Notes: generated by a model not told the origin, from the sequence alone. Positions 33,241 to 44,589 are shown, counted from the stretch's first letter. The stretch: 64,000 bases of DNA from Symbiodinium natans (GCA_905221605.1 CAJNDS010002076.1:346463-410462); one strand, 5' to 3'. Numbers and translations are program-made.

Positions 33241-33310
33241 TACGCCTTCACTACAGAAAAAACCCTCGAAGCCTTAAACCCTGAACCCAAAACCCTATTG
33301 TTCTTTAAGG
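33240..33310. repeat. Degenerate CCCTAAA tract
   Basis: AAACCCTGAACCCAAAACCCTATT-type sequence left of the candidate exon at 33337. Confidence 0.75.
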
Positions 33311-33336
33311 GATCTTGAGGGGGTCTCCCAGTCCAG

Positions 33337-33395
33337 GGGCTGCAGCCGCCTCTCGCGGCCGCAGAGCGCGGCGCGCTGCGCGGCCGGGCCGCAAG
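33337..33395 (+). CDS. Candidate exon, GC-rich
   Basis: After AGTCCAG|G the frame reads GLQPPLAAAERGALRGRAA and meets a GCAAG|GCACTG donor of GC type. All three frames are open because of the GC richness, so the phase is uncertain. Strong C-rich left and G-rich right flanks. Confidence 0.35.
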
Positions 33396-33399
33396 GCAC

Positions 33400-33810
33400 T
33401 GGGGTTTTGGGGTTCAGGGTTTGGAGGGTTCGAGGATTGGGAGGGTTCAGGGTTTTGGGGGTTTGGCGGGTTTATACGGTTCGTAGGGTGTATGGGGTTT
33501 AATGGGGTTTGTAGGGGTTTATGGGGTTTATGTATGTTTATGTGGTTTTTAGGGTTTAGAGGGTTAATGGGGTTGACATGGGTTTGTCAGGGTTTATAGG
33601 GTGTACAAGGTTAAGGTTGTTTCGGGTTTCGGGTTCAGGGTCTATATATAGGGTCTGGGGTGTATAATAGAGTTTGGGTTTGTAGGGTTTGGGTTCAGGG
33701 CTTAAAGGGTTTGGGTTTATAGAGTCTAGGGTTTCATTAACACATTATGGGGTTTATAGAGTTTTGGGTCGAAAGGGTTTAGGGTTCAGGGTTAGGGAGG
33801 GCAGTATCAA
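33400..33810. repeat. Long degenerate GGGTTTAGGG/GGGGTTTATA tract
   Basis: About 400 bases of G/T-rich telomere-like repeat, with variants such as TATGGGGTTTAATGGGGTTT, forming the 5' part of the putative intron after 33395. Confidence 0.9.
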
Positions 33811-33904
33811 CATAGGTTATATTTTCAGGGGCTGCGCCCATGGGCGGGTAGCGCAGGCAGAAGCTCGAGGCGAGTTGATCTCTTTTATACTTAAAGGCTG
33901 CCGC

Positions 33905-34873
33905 CAATGCCGCAGCAAATAGGGAGCGCGCGCGCGCGCCCCTGCGCGCCTGCGCGACCGGATCAGCTGTAGAACATAGCCGGAACGCACGGCTTTGGTG
34001 CCGGGGTCAACCCCATACAGGCCGTGAGCTCAAAAACCTCGAATCCTGAATGCCTTAAAAACCAAGCCGCAACCAAGTAAAATGGCAAAACTTGCTTAAG
34101 AACCCACCCTCAGACACGCCATGGTCCTTGCGGCCTGGCGCGAACCGGTGTAACACGGGGTTTATCCCGTGCTAGCCGAACTACCGTAGCACAACAAGGC
34201 CGGACGGCAGCGCCGCAGACACCACCCATTTTCGTGTTCTTTTTTGCATAAAAATGGGATAGCCACGGACCACCCTCAAAGAGCGCGCATCATGAGCATC
34301 AGCGGCCGCAGTGCGATGCGGGCCGCTCATCAGGAGCATCAGCAGCGGCCTTGGCTTCCCACAAAAAGCACGCATCATGAGCATCAGCGGCTCTAGCCTT
34401 GAGTCATTGAGTCGCCAGCCTGACATGATGGCCCATGGGTAACCCTGGATATGGCTGCTTTGCTTGATTACGAGTATCCACGTCACAGCGGGCACACCAG
34501 AAGCAACTCTGCCGAGAGGGGGCAACCCCAACACCTTTTACTCGATAAGGAAGCGGGCATTCCGCAGAGCTCGTACCAGAGCTATGACACATGGAGGCAC
34601 ATGGTATAAAGGGAAATGGCACACCCCTTCGACTCTAGGTGAGTTTTCACTGACGCCAACGGGGGTCGGCGGATAAGTAGGGTAAGTACCTCAGAAACTA
34701 TAGAACTGGTGAAAGCCTGCTGCGATCTAGAGCGACATCTCAAACGCTGAATGAGTTTGCTGGGTGACAGCTCTGGCCAGGCATTCGGGAAGTTTATGAG
34801 CAGCGTCTTCCCATGGCTGGATGACGGGAAGAAGCAGGCCCATCCTGTGTCAGTTGCTTAACCAGCCCAAAGA
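33905..34873. other. GC-rich spacer with GAGCATCA repeats
   Basis: A GCGCGC run near 33926-33955. GAGCATCA-type repeats at 34285-34395 (cores ATCATGAGCATCAGCGG, CATCAGGAGCATCAGCAG, ATCATGAGCATCAGCGG) are separated by GC-rich spacers. No gene seen. Confidence 0.6.
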
Positions 34874-35130
34874 ATGTCCTGGCAAATAACCGCGGCTAGC
34901 AAAGGGCCGTTGGTTTTACCAGTTGTTGAGGCGGACCCTGTGCAGTACAGGCCATACTACTATCATGTGCGCTTCGCAAACGGCAAACGGCAGACGGACT
35001 GGAACCACAGATTTTTCAGCAACTCACTGTGCTGCCTCACTTGCCCCCTGGCAGTCTTCGGGGAAAGGGGCCGGAAAGCCTTCGACGACCTGGAAGGAGT
35101 TGCTACTCCTCAAGGACGCGTGCCACATAG
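34874..35130 (+). CDS. Coding-like frame, unknown
   Basis: Frame reading GPLVLPVVEADPVQYRPYYY, HVRFANGKRQTDWNHRFF, then GERGRKAFDDLEGVATPQGR. The Tyr-rich, globular-looking sequence suggests a real exon. ATG at 34874. Splice boundaries unresolved. Confidence 0.35.
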
Positions 35131-35801
35131 ATCGGGATGTCTGATCTCGGGTTCGGGTTCGGGTTGCTTTTCAGACCAACGCATGACGACTCCTTTCCCC
35201 CCCCCCCGCCCCCCATGTTGGCAGGGTCCCCCCGTCTCCCTGTAATGTTAACACGCCTCCGCGCCGAAAGCGGCTTGAGCCCCGACGCCCTTAACGCCCC
35301 CTCCCAGCACTGTTAGAGGGGTCCAAACGCCAAACGGTTCTGCGAGCCCTGCCAGAGAAGTGCGTCTTGCCTTAAGCAGGGTTCCCAGAAGCTGGGAACG
35401 TATTACGTGCCCTACTCTAGGCTACTTTGCCACAATGCTGCAACCTCTTCAAGCGCGAAATTGAAAGCTTCACCTGTCGGTTCTCTTGCTGTGCCATCAG
35501 CTCTCTTGGCAACCTTGGGCGTGATTCGACTGTTTTGGCGCTCACCGACACTGCTTCATGTTGTGCCCGCCAGTTTACCGCAGACGCCATGCTCTGCCAC
35601 AGGACCTGGGCTCCAGCTCATTTGACAAGGCGAAGCGTTTGCCAAGTGAAGCTGTCCAACTTAATCGACCCCCAACCCTTGCCCTAAGCCTAAGCCGGGC
35701 CTACTATTCAAGACTCCTGGCTTCTGATGAACAGCACTTTATGGCTGTCATCTCTGAAACAGACAGAAGACGGAGTTTCGGTTCAAACTCCTGCCACACA
35801 G

Positions 35802-36237
35802 GCCTTGCAAGTGAACCTCGACAGTAGCATTTACGGCAGCTTCGCGGAGATCGGTGCGGGACAGGAGGCGAGCTGTGGGTTTCGCCCCGAGGCAACCCCG
35901 AATTCTCGACCCCTTGTGGCGTTTCTTGCAGTGCAAGTGGACAGCACTTGCACCGCATCTTACCCTCTCGGAAGCGTGAGGCCCACACCATGAGCTTGCC
36001 TGGCCTTGCACCAAAAGCAGAGCCTTGAACCCCCCAAAACAAAGAGCCGATCACGAATCCCGGGCCAACCCCCAGCCACCCACAACAAGTCCGCACCTTC
36101 TACTCGGAGACTCGGAGTCCTCAGCCCAAGCTCAAAGAAATCTCCAAAACTCCAAACCCGAAAATCCCCAACGCCCAAAACGCCCCTTGGAGGTCTCGCG
36201 CACGTTCCTCACGGCCGGGGCGGCCGCGGGAACTGTC
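35802..36237 (+). CDS. Two exons of a YGSFAEIGAGQE-family protein
   Basis: Exon 1 (35802-35867) starts after CACACAG|G and reads ALQVNLDSSIYGSFAEIGAG then QE, ending at CAGGAG|GCGAGC, a GC-type donor. Exon 2 (36193-about 36237) starts after TTGGAG|G and reads VSRTFLTAGAAAGTV. Joined in phase they reproduce the conserved GAGQEVxRxFxxAGxAAGT segment of a bacterial/plant family often labelled nicotinate-nucleotide adenylyltransferase or TonB-related, of uncertain function. The 325-base intron begins GCGAGCTGTGGGTTTCG and ends C-rich. In the family a (S/T)xSAYD segment follows; it was not found downstream, nor was an upstream exon fixed. A lone relic is possible. Confidence 0.6.
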
Positions 36238-37254
36238 GGGCACTTGGGGGGTGTGGGAGCATCATGGCTTGTGGTTTCAGGGTTCCAAGGGTTTAGGGGG
36301 TAGGGTTTAGGGGGGTCGAGTTAGATCAGGCTTCACGGTTGTAGAGTTTGGGGTTAAACTTTTGTTCAGTTTGGGGTTTAGGCTTTCGATCTTACGGTGC
36401 GTTCTCGGTTAAGGCTTTAGGCTGTTTGGGTTTTACAGGGGTTGGAATCCTGGTGCAATGTACCACAAGAAGAGAACTTGATTATGAGCCTGACAAGCAG
36501 GGCTAGGGGTTCGACACGCTGCGCCAGGAATCTGATATGGAAAGCCAATCTGATATTTGCGTAGGGTTCTCTAGAATTGTCCAGCCATCTAAGAAGTAAA
36601 ACAATACCGAGAGCAGTAAAACACAACATTAGTGCAAGAGGAACAACACAGCTCTCAAGGAGAAGTGCTTTGCCATCTCCAGGCAAACCTTGTCGAGCGG
36701 ATCAGTGTCAGACATTGCTTGATGAAGCCAGTGATGAAGCGATCCTGCACTTTGTGTAGATTTGGGACTGGGAAGCTATCAACAATGTGGGGCCCCATCA
36801 AAATGTACCCGAAACCAAGGGCATGGCATGCAGGGACCATAGGGACCCCTTCTTGAATTGAAGCTTCTCTCAAATGATCGGGAACTGCTCCGCTCAGCAG
36901 GCAATGCCCTCGGACATGCCAAGAACGGAGCCTCCGCACCTCGCGAGAACCCCCTAAACCCCCAAATCACCTTCAAAACCCCAAAAAGCTAAATTGTAAG
37001 CCTTAAGCCATGAAGCCAATCAGTTGTGATCCGTTGCCTGAAGAAACTGCTTCCTGGTCTTGGGAGTGCGGCTCTGGGAGCTGTGTCGACTTTTGGCACA
37101 TGAATCCGAACTCCCAAAGTTTCAAACACAAAGAATTCAACCAACCCTAGCTTTTAGGCCTGGGGGCTTCCAGGGTTTGAGGTTTAGGGCTTTCCGAACC
37201 CATAAGGCCCTACAAAACCCTCACACCCCAAAGCTCCTAAACCCTGAAACCCAG
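36238..37254. other. G-rich intron start and unassigned sequence
   Basis: G-rich telomere-like tract 36238-36430 follows the exon at 36193. The rest (36430-37190) has no convincing exon, then C-rich sequence leads to 37254. Confidence 0.45.
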
Positions 37255-38139
37255 GCCCAAAGCCGTAGAGGCGCTTCTCCTCTTGAAAGTTGAAGACGCA
37301 AGGTCGCCCGGTCGCTGTCCGCGTATGACATGCAGCCCCTCGCTGGCATGTCTAGGGACTCCAGGGTGGGGCTCGGGGGTGTTTGGGGGGGTCTTAGGGT
37401 GTGTCGGGGGGTCCTGGGGGTAGTAGGGGGCGAGGTCAAGCGAACCATGTCGCAGCGTTGAGCCTGGTAGCCGACACAGACAGCCAACTTGCACCTCACG
37501 TTCACGTGCTAGACCGTGCAGGTGGGAAATGGACTTTTGGAACACTTCAAGAGGGTGGGTAAAGCAGCATTTGGCTCCGTCAAGCCCCCAACGGAGCCAA
37601 CTCAGCTTGGCCCCAGAGCCTGCCCTCCCCCTTCCACCGTTTAGGGTCATGTGGGTTGAGGGCTGCAGGGCATGAAGGGCGGTTTACGCTTCTAAGACTT
37701 GAAGTCCGCGCTAGTTTTTTGTGGCATTCGCATCCCCCACAGGATCTCCGACGTGACGTATGGCAAAGCCTCCCGCTACGTGACGAAGGCCGTAGGGCTG
37801 TAGGGTGTCTAGGATTTCATTTAGGTCTCTTAGGTCGTTCCTGAATTTTGGCGGGGGGATGGGTGGGGGGGGTGGGTGGGGGTGGCGGGTGGGGGGGGGG
37901 GGTGGGTGGGGAGTTCATGGCTTCGGGTTTAGCAGCGCTTTGCATGGTCATGAATCTGAATAATCAGACTTTGCAAGGGTTCATCCAAACAGGGGCCTTC
38001 ATAAAAACTCGAAACCGAAGCGCTTAAGCCCTTAGCAATTCTGAACACTTCTGACCGCCATCCGTTTCAGGAGCGACTAGGGCAGATGCTCCGGACGGAG
38101 TACGACACGCTGGAGGCTATCATTCTGCATGGGTTTTAA
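37255..38139 (+). CDS. 3' end of a multi-exon gene, unknown protein
   Basis: Three exons join in phase. Exon A (37255-37365), after AACCCAG|G, reads PKAVEALLLLKVEDARSPGR, CPRMTCSPSLACLGTP and ends at AGG|GTGGGG leaving two bases. Exon B (37743-37791), after CCCCACAG|G, supplies the third base, reads ISDVTYGKASRYVTKA and ends at GCC|GTAGGG. Exon C (38071-38139), after CCGTTTCAG|G, reads ERLGQMLRTEYDTLEAIILH, GF, then TAA. Introns are 377 and 279 bases, start G-rich (GTGGGGCTCGGGGG; GTAGGGCTGTAGGG) and end C-rich. The agreement of phase across both introns supports the model. Exon A's frame has a minus-strand competitor. No family recognised. Confidence 0.55.
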
Positions 38140-38141
38140 TG

Positions 38142-38590
38142 TTGCATCCTCTATAATCACAAGTTTCCAAAATTTGTTCTGCGAACCGAGTTTGTTGGAG
38201 GTACTCGTACCCGTTATTATCACAAGTTTTTTTTTCGGATGGTTGTTTTTTTTTTTTTTTTCAGGGTTTGTGTTTCGGGTCAAGAGCTTGCACAGTAAGG
38301 CTTGAGGCCTTGAGGGCCTTTGGCGCCAGGAATCTTAAAGAGCCAGCCAGTTCCATGAAAAGCCTTATGGGAATTTCATTATGAAACGAGGCCCCAAACA
38401 AATGTTGTGATAGGTAGTCCACGGGCCAGCCCGACACATTTTAATAAATTTGTTGCGTCACCCTCTATAATACACAGTTTTTTCCGGATGTTTTTTTTTT
38501 TTGAGGGTTTGTGTTTAGGATGAAGGGCTTACGCAGTAAGGCTTGAGGCCCTGAGGGCCTTGGGCTCCAGGAATCTTAAAGGCTGGAAAG
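38142..38590. repeat. Duplicated ~200-base segment with poly-T
   Basis: Two related copies (about 38142-38340 and 38446-38590) share CCTCTATAAT, a poly-T run, GGGTTTGTGTTT, then GCTTGAGGCC(T/C)TGAGGGCC and CCAGGAATCTTAAAG. The second copy sits ~305 bases downstream. TTGAGGCCTTGAGGGCC is itself partly self-complementary. Confidence 0.8.
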
Positions 38591-38599
38591 CTTCAGGCC

Positions 38600-39778
38600 T
38601 TACGGTCCTAAGGCCTTGAGGGCGGTTCCCCCTCCCTCCCCGCCCCCCTGCAATTTGTTTGGGGGCGTCGCCGCGTCATGCGTTTGTAGAGGGCCCAAAT
38701 TTGTTGGGAAGCGAGTGCAACATTAAGTCAAGACTCGGGGTTAGGGGCTGAGAGTGGAAGTGTAAGTGGGTTCCCTGTATCTACAGCACTCTGACACATG
38801 GAATTGCGAAGCTTTCTGCCCACCGCGATCTGCGAGTGCTTGCAATGGGGCCTTGGGAATTAGAATGTCATGCTTGTAGCCTGATTGCCCTTCTTGCTCT
38901 GTAGAACTGAACTGAACAGCACCCGGAACTGCAATTCAACAACTTTGATGTATCATCCCTGTAATGCTGGTGTCTTTCACACTCTGCACCGACCAATACC
39001 CTGAACCCCAAAGCCAGAGTGGTGTGCTCGGGTCAAGTGAAGTCCCGACAAACGGCCAGGCCAGCATCCGGGACGAAGCTCGGCCGCAAGAAGCGCGTGG
39101 ACTAGCGCCTTAGGAGCACCGAAGGTCTGCAGATCCTGCGCCCCTGACATCTCCAAGGAGAGGGGTCCGGGTACTCGCTTCTTTGCTGTGGCGACCACGC
39201 TGGCGGCGAAGGTGCGTTGGGTTGGTGTTGTGAGGTGCTGTTTCGGGGCCTTCACGGGTTCTTGATCTGTGCAGGTCGAAGACGATCTTCGTGCTTCAAG
39301 TCTTGCAGTTTCTGCGAACGTATTCAAAGGACACTGTGACTCAGTAACGATGCCTTTTCGAAACCTATCTTTTTCCCGTTTCCATGTCCCCTGGCTTTCA
39401 TTTTGTCCCCACATAGGCCCTGCAAGTCACACATCTTGCAAAAAGCGATTGGAGCAGATTGGACATTGGCACCCACAAACATTGGAACATGTTGGTTTTA
39501 CCGGTCGTTTCCAGCAGACTCTCACTTATTCGCGTTCGACGAAGAATGAATTTGCTCTATCAATCGAGAAGAAGGCAGATGAAGCACGAGGGAAAACGAC
39601 TAAGGGTTGTCTGATCTGGAATTTGAAGCCAAGAACACGATGCAAGTGAAAGTGGTTGCCTGCTCTTGCTTACAGGAGTTTAATGGTTCCATCAATGCAG
39701 ACTTAATGGCTCATGCATTCTTTGGGAACCAACGTGCTTTGAGACTGACAGTGCTTTTTACATGCGCGTGAACATGCG
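38600..39778. other. No firm gene; weak antisense frame
   Basis: Minus-strand frame 39050-39400 (PVKAPKQHLTTPTQRTFAAS, VVATAKKRVPGPLSLEMSGA) is basic and may include an exon. Plus-strand frame 39269-39649 has no recognisable domain. Confidence 0.3.
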
Positions 39779-40711
39779 ATGTTTCAACCTATCATGGTTG
39801 ATGTGACTCTGCAGCCTTTGGTTTATAGTGCTTCGTGCTCGTCATTGTGCGACAACTTGCGACTCATGTCGCCTGTTTGGCGCCTCTGGCTGCTCCTCGG
39901 CTCTGCACTCTGCTTGGCACATCCCCCTGAGAAGGATCATAACCGTTCGGGGGATGAAGCCGACGATCACCAAGAATCTCGATCTCCATCTGGATCGTCG
40001 TCGACCCAGACCTGTGATCCTGACCACGATTCCTCGGCAACATCGTCCAACGATCCATGTGCCTGCAGCCCTGGCGGCACTGGTCGCACATCTGCCGGCT
40101 CCGCAGGGGGGACAGGTGGGCCAGCTCATGTGCCTGGACGGGGACGAGCATCGTCGCGAACACCGCCGGGAACACTGTCGGGAACACTGTTGCGATCACC
40201 GTCGCCTTGGGGTCGTGAGACGGAGGCAACTTCATCCAATCATCCATTCGGCAGCTCAGCTGCCCGCTCTGGCCGGCCTGCCCAGTCTGGTAGGCCACAG
40301 ATGGGCAGAAGCTCCCGCAACACATCTCCGTCAGCGAGCATGTGGCAGCAGTCGTGCAGCTCAGCTGCCTGCTCTGGCGGACAGATGAACAACATCCCGG
40401 GCGGTGTTGGAATGTCTGGGGTCTCCGGCCCCTACCCTCTTTTCTGGTGCATTCAGCAACCATGGCAGTTGCCACCGGATGTCAGAGTCAGAATGGGCTT
40501 CCAGAATGGTCGGGAAGGGGTGCCTCGGGTCGCTCCTTTAGACTCTCCACCTCCGTCAGAAGAGCAAGCTCGTCGGGAACAGTGGGCTCGAGAGAATCTT
40601 GCATCGTCATATAGCACAAGGCTTTTTGATTGTTTGAAGCAGCTGTGTAAAAAACTATGTTGGAGTCTTTTCCTGCTGCTCGGAGAGTTGGCAAGAGCCC
40701 GCTGTTACTAA
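39779..40711 (+). CDS. Possible secreted Ser/Gly-rich protein or relic
   Basis: A 310-codon frame. From an internal Met at 39866 it begins MSPVWRLWLLLGSALCLAHP, a good signal-peptide shape, followed by a Ser/Gly/Asp-rich low-complexity region and then VRMGFQNGREGVPRVAPLDS and SEEQARREQWARENLASSYS. Two other frames are open over 39828-40475, helped by short DNA duplications (GGGAACACTGTC repeats near 40170; GCAGCTCAGCTGCCxGCTCTGG near 40250 and 40358), so composition alone can explain part of it. No domain recognised. Confidence 0.3.
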   Translation: MFQPIMVDVTLQPLVYSASCSSLCDNLRLMSPVWRLWLLLGSALCLAHPPEKDHNRSGDEADDHQESRSPSGSSSTQTCDPDHDSSATSSNDPCACSPGGTGRTSAGSAGGTGGPAHVPGRGRASSRTPPGTLSGTLLRSPSPWGRETEATSSNHPFGSSAARSGRPAQSGRPQMGRSSRNTSPSASMWQQSCSSAACSGGQMNNIPGGVGMSGVSGPYPLFWCIQQPWQLPPDVRVRMGFQNGREGVPRVAPLDSPPPSEEQARREQWARENLASSYSTRLFDCLKQLCKKLCWSLFLLLGELARARCY

Positions 40712-41253
40712 GGAGGCGCATCCACAAACAGTCGTATACGTGCCAGCAGCATGGGGTCCAATGCGATGTCTTCTTCGAGCTGAAAAGCGTATGCTTGCAC
40801 TTCCTCCGTGCTGGGCGCTCGCAGGAAACGCACTTGCGAGGGGCCTGTTCAAACAACAACTGCAAAAACTGGCACGGGCCTCCTGACCAGTGCACGCAGG
40901 CAGATTTAGAGGCTTGGGTGCGTCAAGCCCTCAGCAGCTTCTTGCAGCGGCTAGCGCAACAACTCCAGCAAGCAGCCTTTGTCCTCGTGCCAGCGGTGGC
41001 GCTGCCGATGATGCCAGTGATGCACTATGTTGCGGTGACTGCGCCCTTCCAACAACAGCCCGAAGAGGAGGCGACTGTCGAAACGCATTTGCAAGGGGAC
41101 GGTCAGATCACCCAAGGTGACCAAGGTGTTCGGGCACAACAGGAGGACCAGACCGTGGAGGGCGTTGTCGCGGGGCCGCCTCCAGCCTCAGCTGACGGCC
41201 GTGAAGCTGATCCCGAAGGGACACCGGCAGATGGCGGGCAGAAGACACAGTAG
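40657..41253 (+). CDS. Cys/His-motif protein fragment, unknown
   Basis: A 198-codon frame overlapping the previous one by 55 bases in another frame. It reads SYTCQQHGVQCDVFFELKSV, then CLHFLRAG, GACSNNNCKNWHGPP. The last part has Cys-x17-Cys-x4-Cys-x3-His spacing, like a CCCH zinc finger with a long first loop. A helical LEAWVRQALSSFLQRLAQQL and an acidic Gln-rich tail end in TAG. It could be the next exon of the same gene, since an intron could join the two frames. Function unknown. Confidence 0.35.
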   Translation: MLESFPAARRVGKSPLLLRRRIHKQSYTCQQHGVQCDVFFELKSVCLHFLRAGRSQETHLRGACSNNNCKNWHGPPDQCTQADLEAWVRQALSSFLQRLAQQLQQAAFVLVPAVALPMMPVMHYVAVTAPFQQQPEEEATVETHLQGDGQITQGDQGVRAQQEDQTVEGVVAGPPPASADGREADPEGTPADGGQKTQ

Positions 41254-41329
41254 CCGTGTTCGGTTTTCATTTGCCACTCACAAAGAGGATGGCAGCATCG
41301 CGACACGCGTTTATGCACAATTTTAATGT

Positions 41330-42440
41330 CGAATCATCCCAACTTCAACCGGCTCAAGTTGAGCCGGAAAAAAGGGTCTGGAGCAATCAGCCTTCTAGAT
41401 TTCTCAAGATGATCTGAATGGTCTAAATAAATGCTAGCAACTCGATTCCCAAATCTCGAGTTCAAACGTGTAAAATTCTTGGATGTCACACCAAAAAGGG
41501 GAGCTGGCTAGCATGCACAGTGAAAGTTCTCATATTTGTTGCGTAGGGTTCTTACTCACACATCATCATCGTCGTCGCCTCTTCATCAGACTTATCCTAA
41601 TCGTGCTCATCAGGTTGTCGTAGTGCATTTCACATCTCTTACAAGATGTTGCCAACAACATCATTCTCCCAATAGACGGTCCACCATCATCAGCAGAATC
41701 CTCACCATCAGGATCATTGTCGCCGAGCCCTGACGCTCTCTGCATTGCGCAGCAGTCAGTCCTCTGCTTTCACACCCCGCCATCATTGATGCAGAACTTT
41801 TTCCTTTGGCAGCCCAGTGAGCCCTGAGAGAGTTTCCCTGCCCGCAGGCGTACATGTCAGACCGCGAGTGCGAAGGATGGGTCGGCATGACCTTCCAACA
41901 CAAGGCACTGCCATCTCCTCCTCAACCTTGAAAGGATTAGAGGATTAGAATGAAATGAATGCCTTGTGGCTTTAGGCTTCCGAGCATCTTGGAGGTTTGA
42001 TTGATAACGCTCGGCCTGTGATTGCCTTCCTGGAGTTGTTTGCCTGCGACACAGCGCTATGTCGCGTTCAAACTCCGAATCTTCGTCGCATGTCAGAAGC
42101 GTCAACAGTCACATGGATCGCGAGGCTCGCTGTCGCTATCCTGACAATAACTTAGTCGTCGTTCCTGGATCCTTTGTACACATGCATATATGCACATTCC
42201 TTTGACGACGACAACGACGATGATGAATTATCGACGGCGATGAGAATGAGGCTAAAGGTGATAATGATCATGGTGTTTACGACTACGACGGTGATCATGG
42301 TGATCATGATGACACTGCTCCTGATGGACCTTTGCTGTTTGATACGCTGCCGGGGGGGGGGGGGGGCACGGTCGTCTAGTTTGTGACGCGGGGTTTATCC
42401 ATCACAGGTTTCCTATAGACCTTCTCTGGCGAAGCTCCTT
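41330..42440. other. 3' flank and trinucleotide-rich DNA
   Basis: ATC/GTC-type imperfect trinucleotide repeats at 41558-41600 and 42195-42330 (GACGACGACAACGACGATGATG type), and a poly-G run near 42350-42366. TTGAGCCGG and its complement form a small hairpin near 41350-41366. No gene supported. Confidence 0.5.
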
Positions 42441-44279
42441 AAGAAGCTAACTTGTCTACAACAGAAGCACCCCTGAGCCTTCTTCAGCTCCAGGCAGGCG
42501 AGAAGCCCAGCACCGCACAGCGCTCAGCGATCGGCCCTCGGGAAGGGGGGCCTCTGTTTTTTGTCTGTCTAGGACCTAGAATTGGTGAAAGCTTTATAAC
42601 GGAAGAAGAAGCAGCCTCCGAGGAGGACTTTAGGGCTCTATCGAGGCTTAGGGCTAGGCTGTTTGAGGGAGACTCGCAAAGTCCCAAAGTACTCCATTGG
42701 TACAGTAGTCACTGAGAGTCTCGAAGAGCCACGTGTCACTGCGGGTGCTCTTCCCTTACCCGCCTTACCCCTTCGATTTCGGAAGGTCCAGCTGCATGTC
42801 CGGATGTGTGACGACACGGCGAAGGCTCAGGGCGAAGCCATCGGCAAGCTAGGCCAGGGCCTTGCAGGGTTTTGACCTTGGGGAGTTGCGTACTTCGTGT
42901 TCGTGTTTGTAACGACCAGTTGCAATCCACACTGGATCATTACACTCGTCCATCCTATGGAGGACGGCCTAACCCCCTGCTCCCATTCCCCCTCTCCAAA
43001 CCCGGAACCCATTGCCAATCTGTCTCAGCAAAAGACCCTGGCAAGGAACAAACCTGGTCTACCTTTGCAACTTCGCTCGGGAGCCTCGGGCCATGTTGTG
43101 AGCCTTGGGAAGTTCATTAATTGCAGGCTTTTGCAGGCTTTTTTGGAAGGCAGCTCGAGTTCAACTCCAGGCACCTTGCTCAGGATAGTTTTGGTGATCT
43201 TCGGTCAGGGTCTCTACGGCCATCGTTGGGAGGTTACGTTTGGGTTGAAGTTTGGCTTCAAGGGTTTTGAACGGCAGGGCTCATGAGGGCTTTTGACCCT
43301 CGGAGGACCCCGTGGTTATCACATCCTTCCTGCTCGATGCCATCGAGGTCATGCCGAGCTCTGTGCCTGTAGGGTTCTTGGGTTCTCCGAATGTGTGCTG
43401 AGATATGCAAACTGTACAGCGTAGCGTCATGTGGTCAGAAGCCACTCTGGGCCTTGCCCGACCCCCAGGACCCCCAATAGCAACTGAGCGTGAACGAGGG
43501 CTATTTTGGTTTGTCATCAAGGGTTCTCATGAGGGTTTGCACGAGGGTCCGTAGGGTGATTTAGGTTGTTTCGTGTCCGTCGGATGTGCGGCTGGGACAG
43601 CTCATCCCCACTTGGTCAGTTGCATCTCAGTTGCATCTCGAGCTTGTGTCCCAGGACGACAGCCACTAGCCCCCTGGACCCCGGACCCGAAACCACATCG
43701 CAAATCCTAAGCCGCGTTGCGTCTTTTGCCTGTCCTCGGTCATGGCTCTCCTCGCTAGTGGTGAGCGAAGATCTTGTTTCCAGCTCCGAACAGCTCCTGC
43801 CCTTCAGCATTGTTGAGTCCCAGACCCGGAAACCCTGAACCCCTGAACCCTAAACTGGCCCTAAACCCCCAAAAGCCGAGCTCAGCACGCAAAGCCTCGA
43901 TGGGCAGGAAGGGCGATTGGAGGTGGACTTCGTTGAGTTCACTGGCCCAGCCTTTCCCAAGGACAGGTCTTCTTTATTCTTCGGGGGATGCGAGGGGGGT
44001 GGGGGGGAGCGGGACTAGGGGTTGGGTTGGGTTGGGTTTGGGGATGCTTTCGAGGGGTTGGCCTGCACCCGGAAGCCCGAATCCGGTTAGCTTCATTGAA
44101 AGAGGATTGCCTGGGCCCGACGTAAGTTCAGCACCTGCAGCTGGAAATTGGCACAACACCTTGGCTTGACCGCTATGCAGCACCGTACAGCGCACCTTGA
44201 AAGCTTTCGGAACGCACTAGGTTTCGGCTTGGGGAAACATGTTGTTTTTGTTGGGATAGAGCCTATGGGCACAGCGCAG

Positions 44280-44473
44280 GAGACGGTGGATTACCGCCTG
44301 CTGGCCATGAAGATGGCGCGCGCTGAGGGTTGCCGTTGTTGGCTTAAGATCGTATCCAACTTGTCATGACTAAGGCTGATAAGAGTCTGACTTTGCAGGT
44401 GGAGTTCAAGGTGGCAGCATCCGTGCTTCTCCTTTTCGACGAGTCGACGCAGAGGCCTCGACGTCAGCCTTGA
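44280..44473 (+). CDS. Two candidate exons, unknown
   Basis: Exon 1 (44280-about 44327), after AGCGCAG|G, reads ETVDYRLLAMKMARAE. Exon 2 (44399-44473), after TTTGCAG|G, reads VEFKVAASVLLLFDESTQRP, RRQP and a TGA stop. The ~70-base space between them would be a very short intron with a GA or GT donor near 44325; the exact donor and phase are open. Both peptides are protein-like. No family recognised. Confidence 0.35.
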
Positions 44474-44589
44474 GGATGCTTCACGTCACACCAGCGCCGC
44501 GATCAATGGTTCATGGCCTTGTTCCTCAGTTTGACAGATCCATGCTGAATGACAGCTTTGTAGTCACTCGGCATCGGCATCATTCTCAT

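Noticed and set aside
41470-41490. TAAAATTCTTGGAT as a possible 18S rRNA fragment
   Set aside because: Only a dozen or so bases resemble the 18S segment; flanking rRNA sequence is absent.
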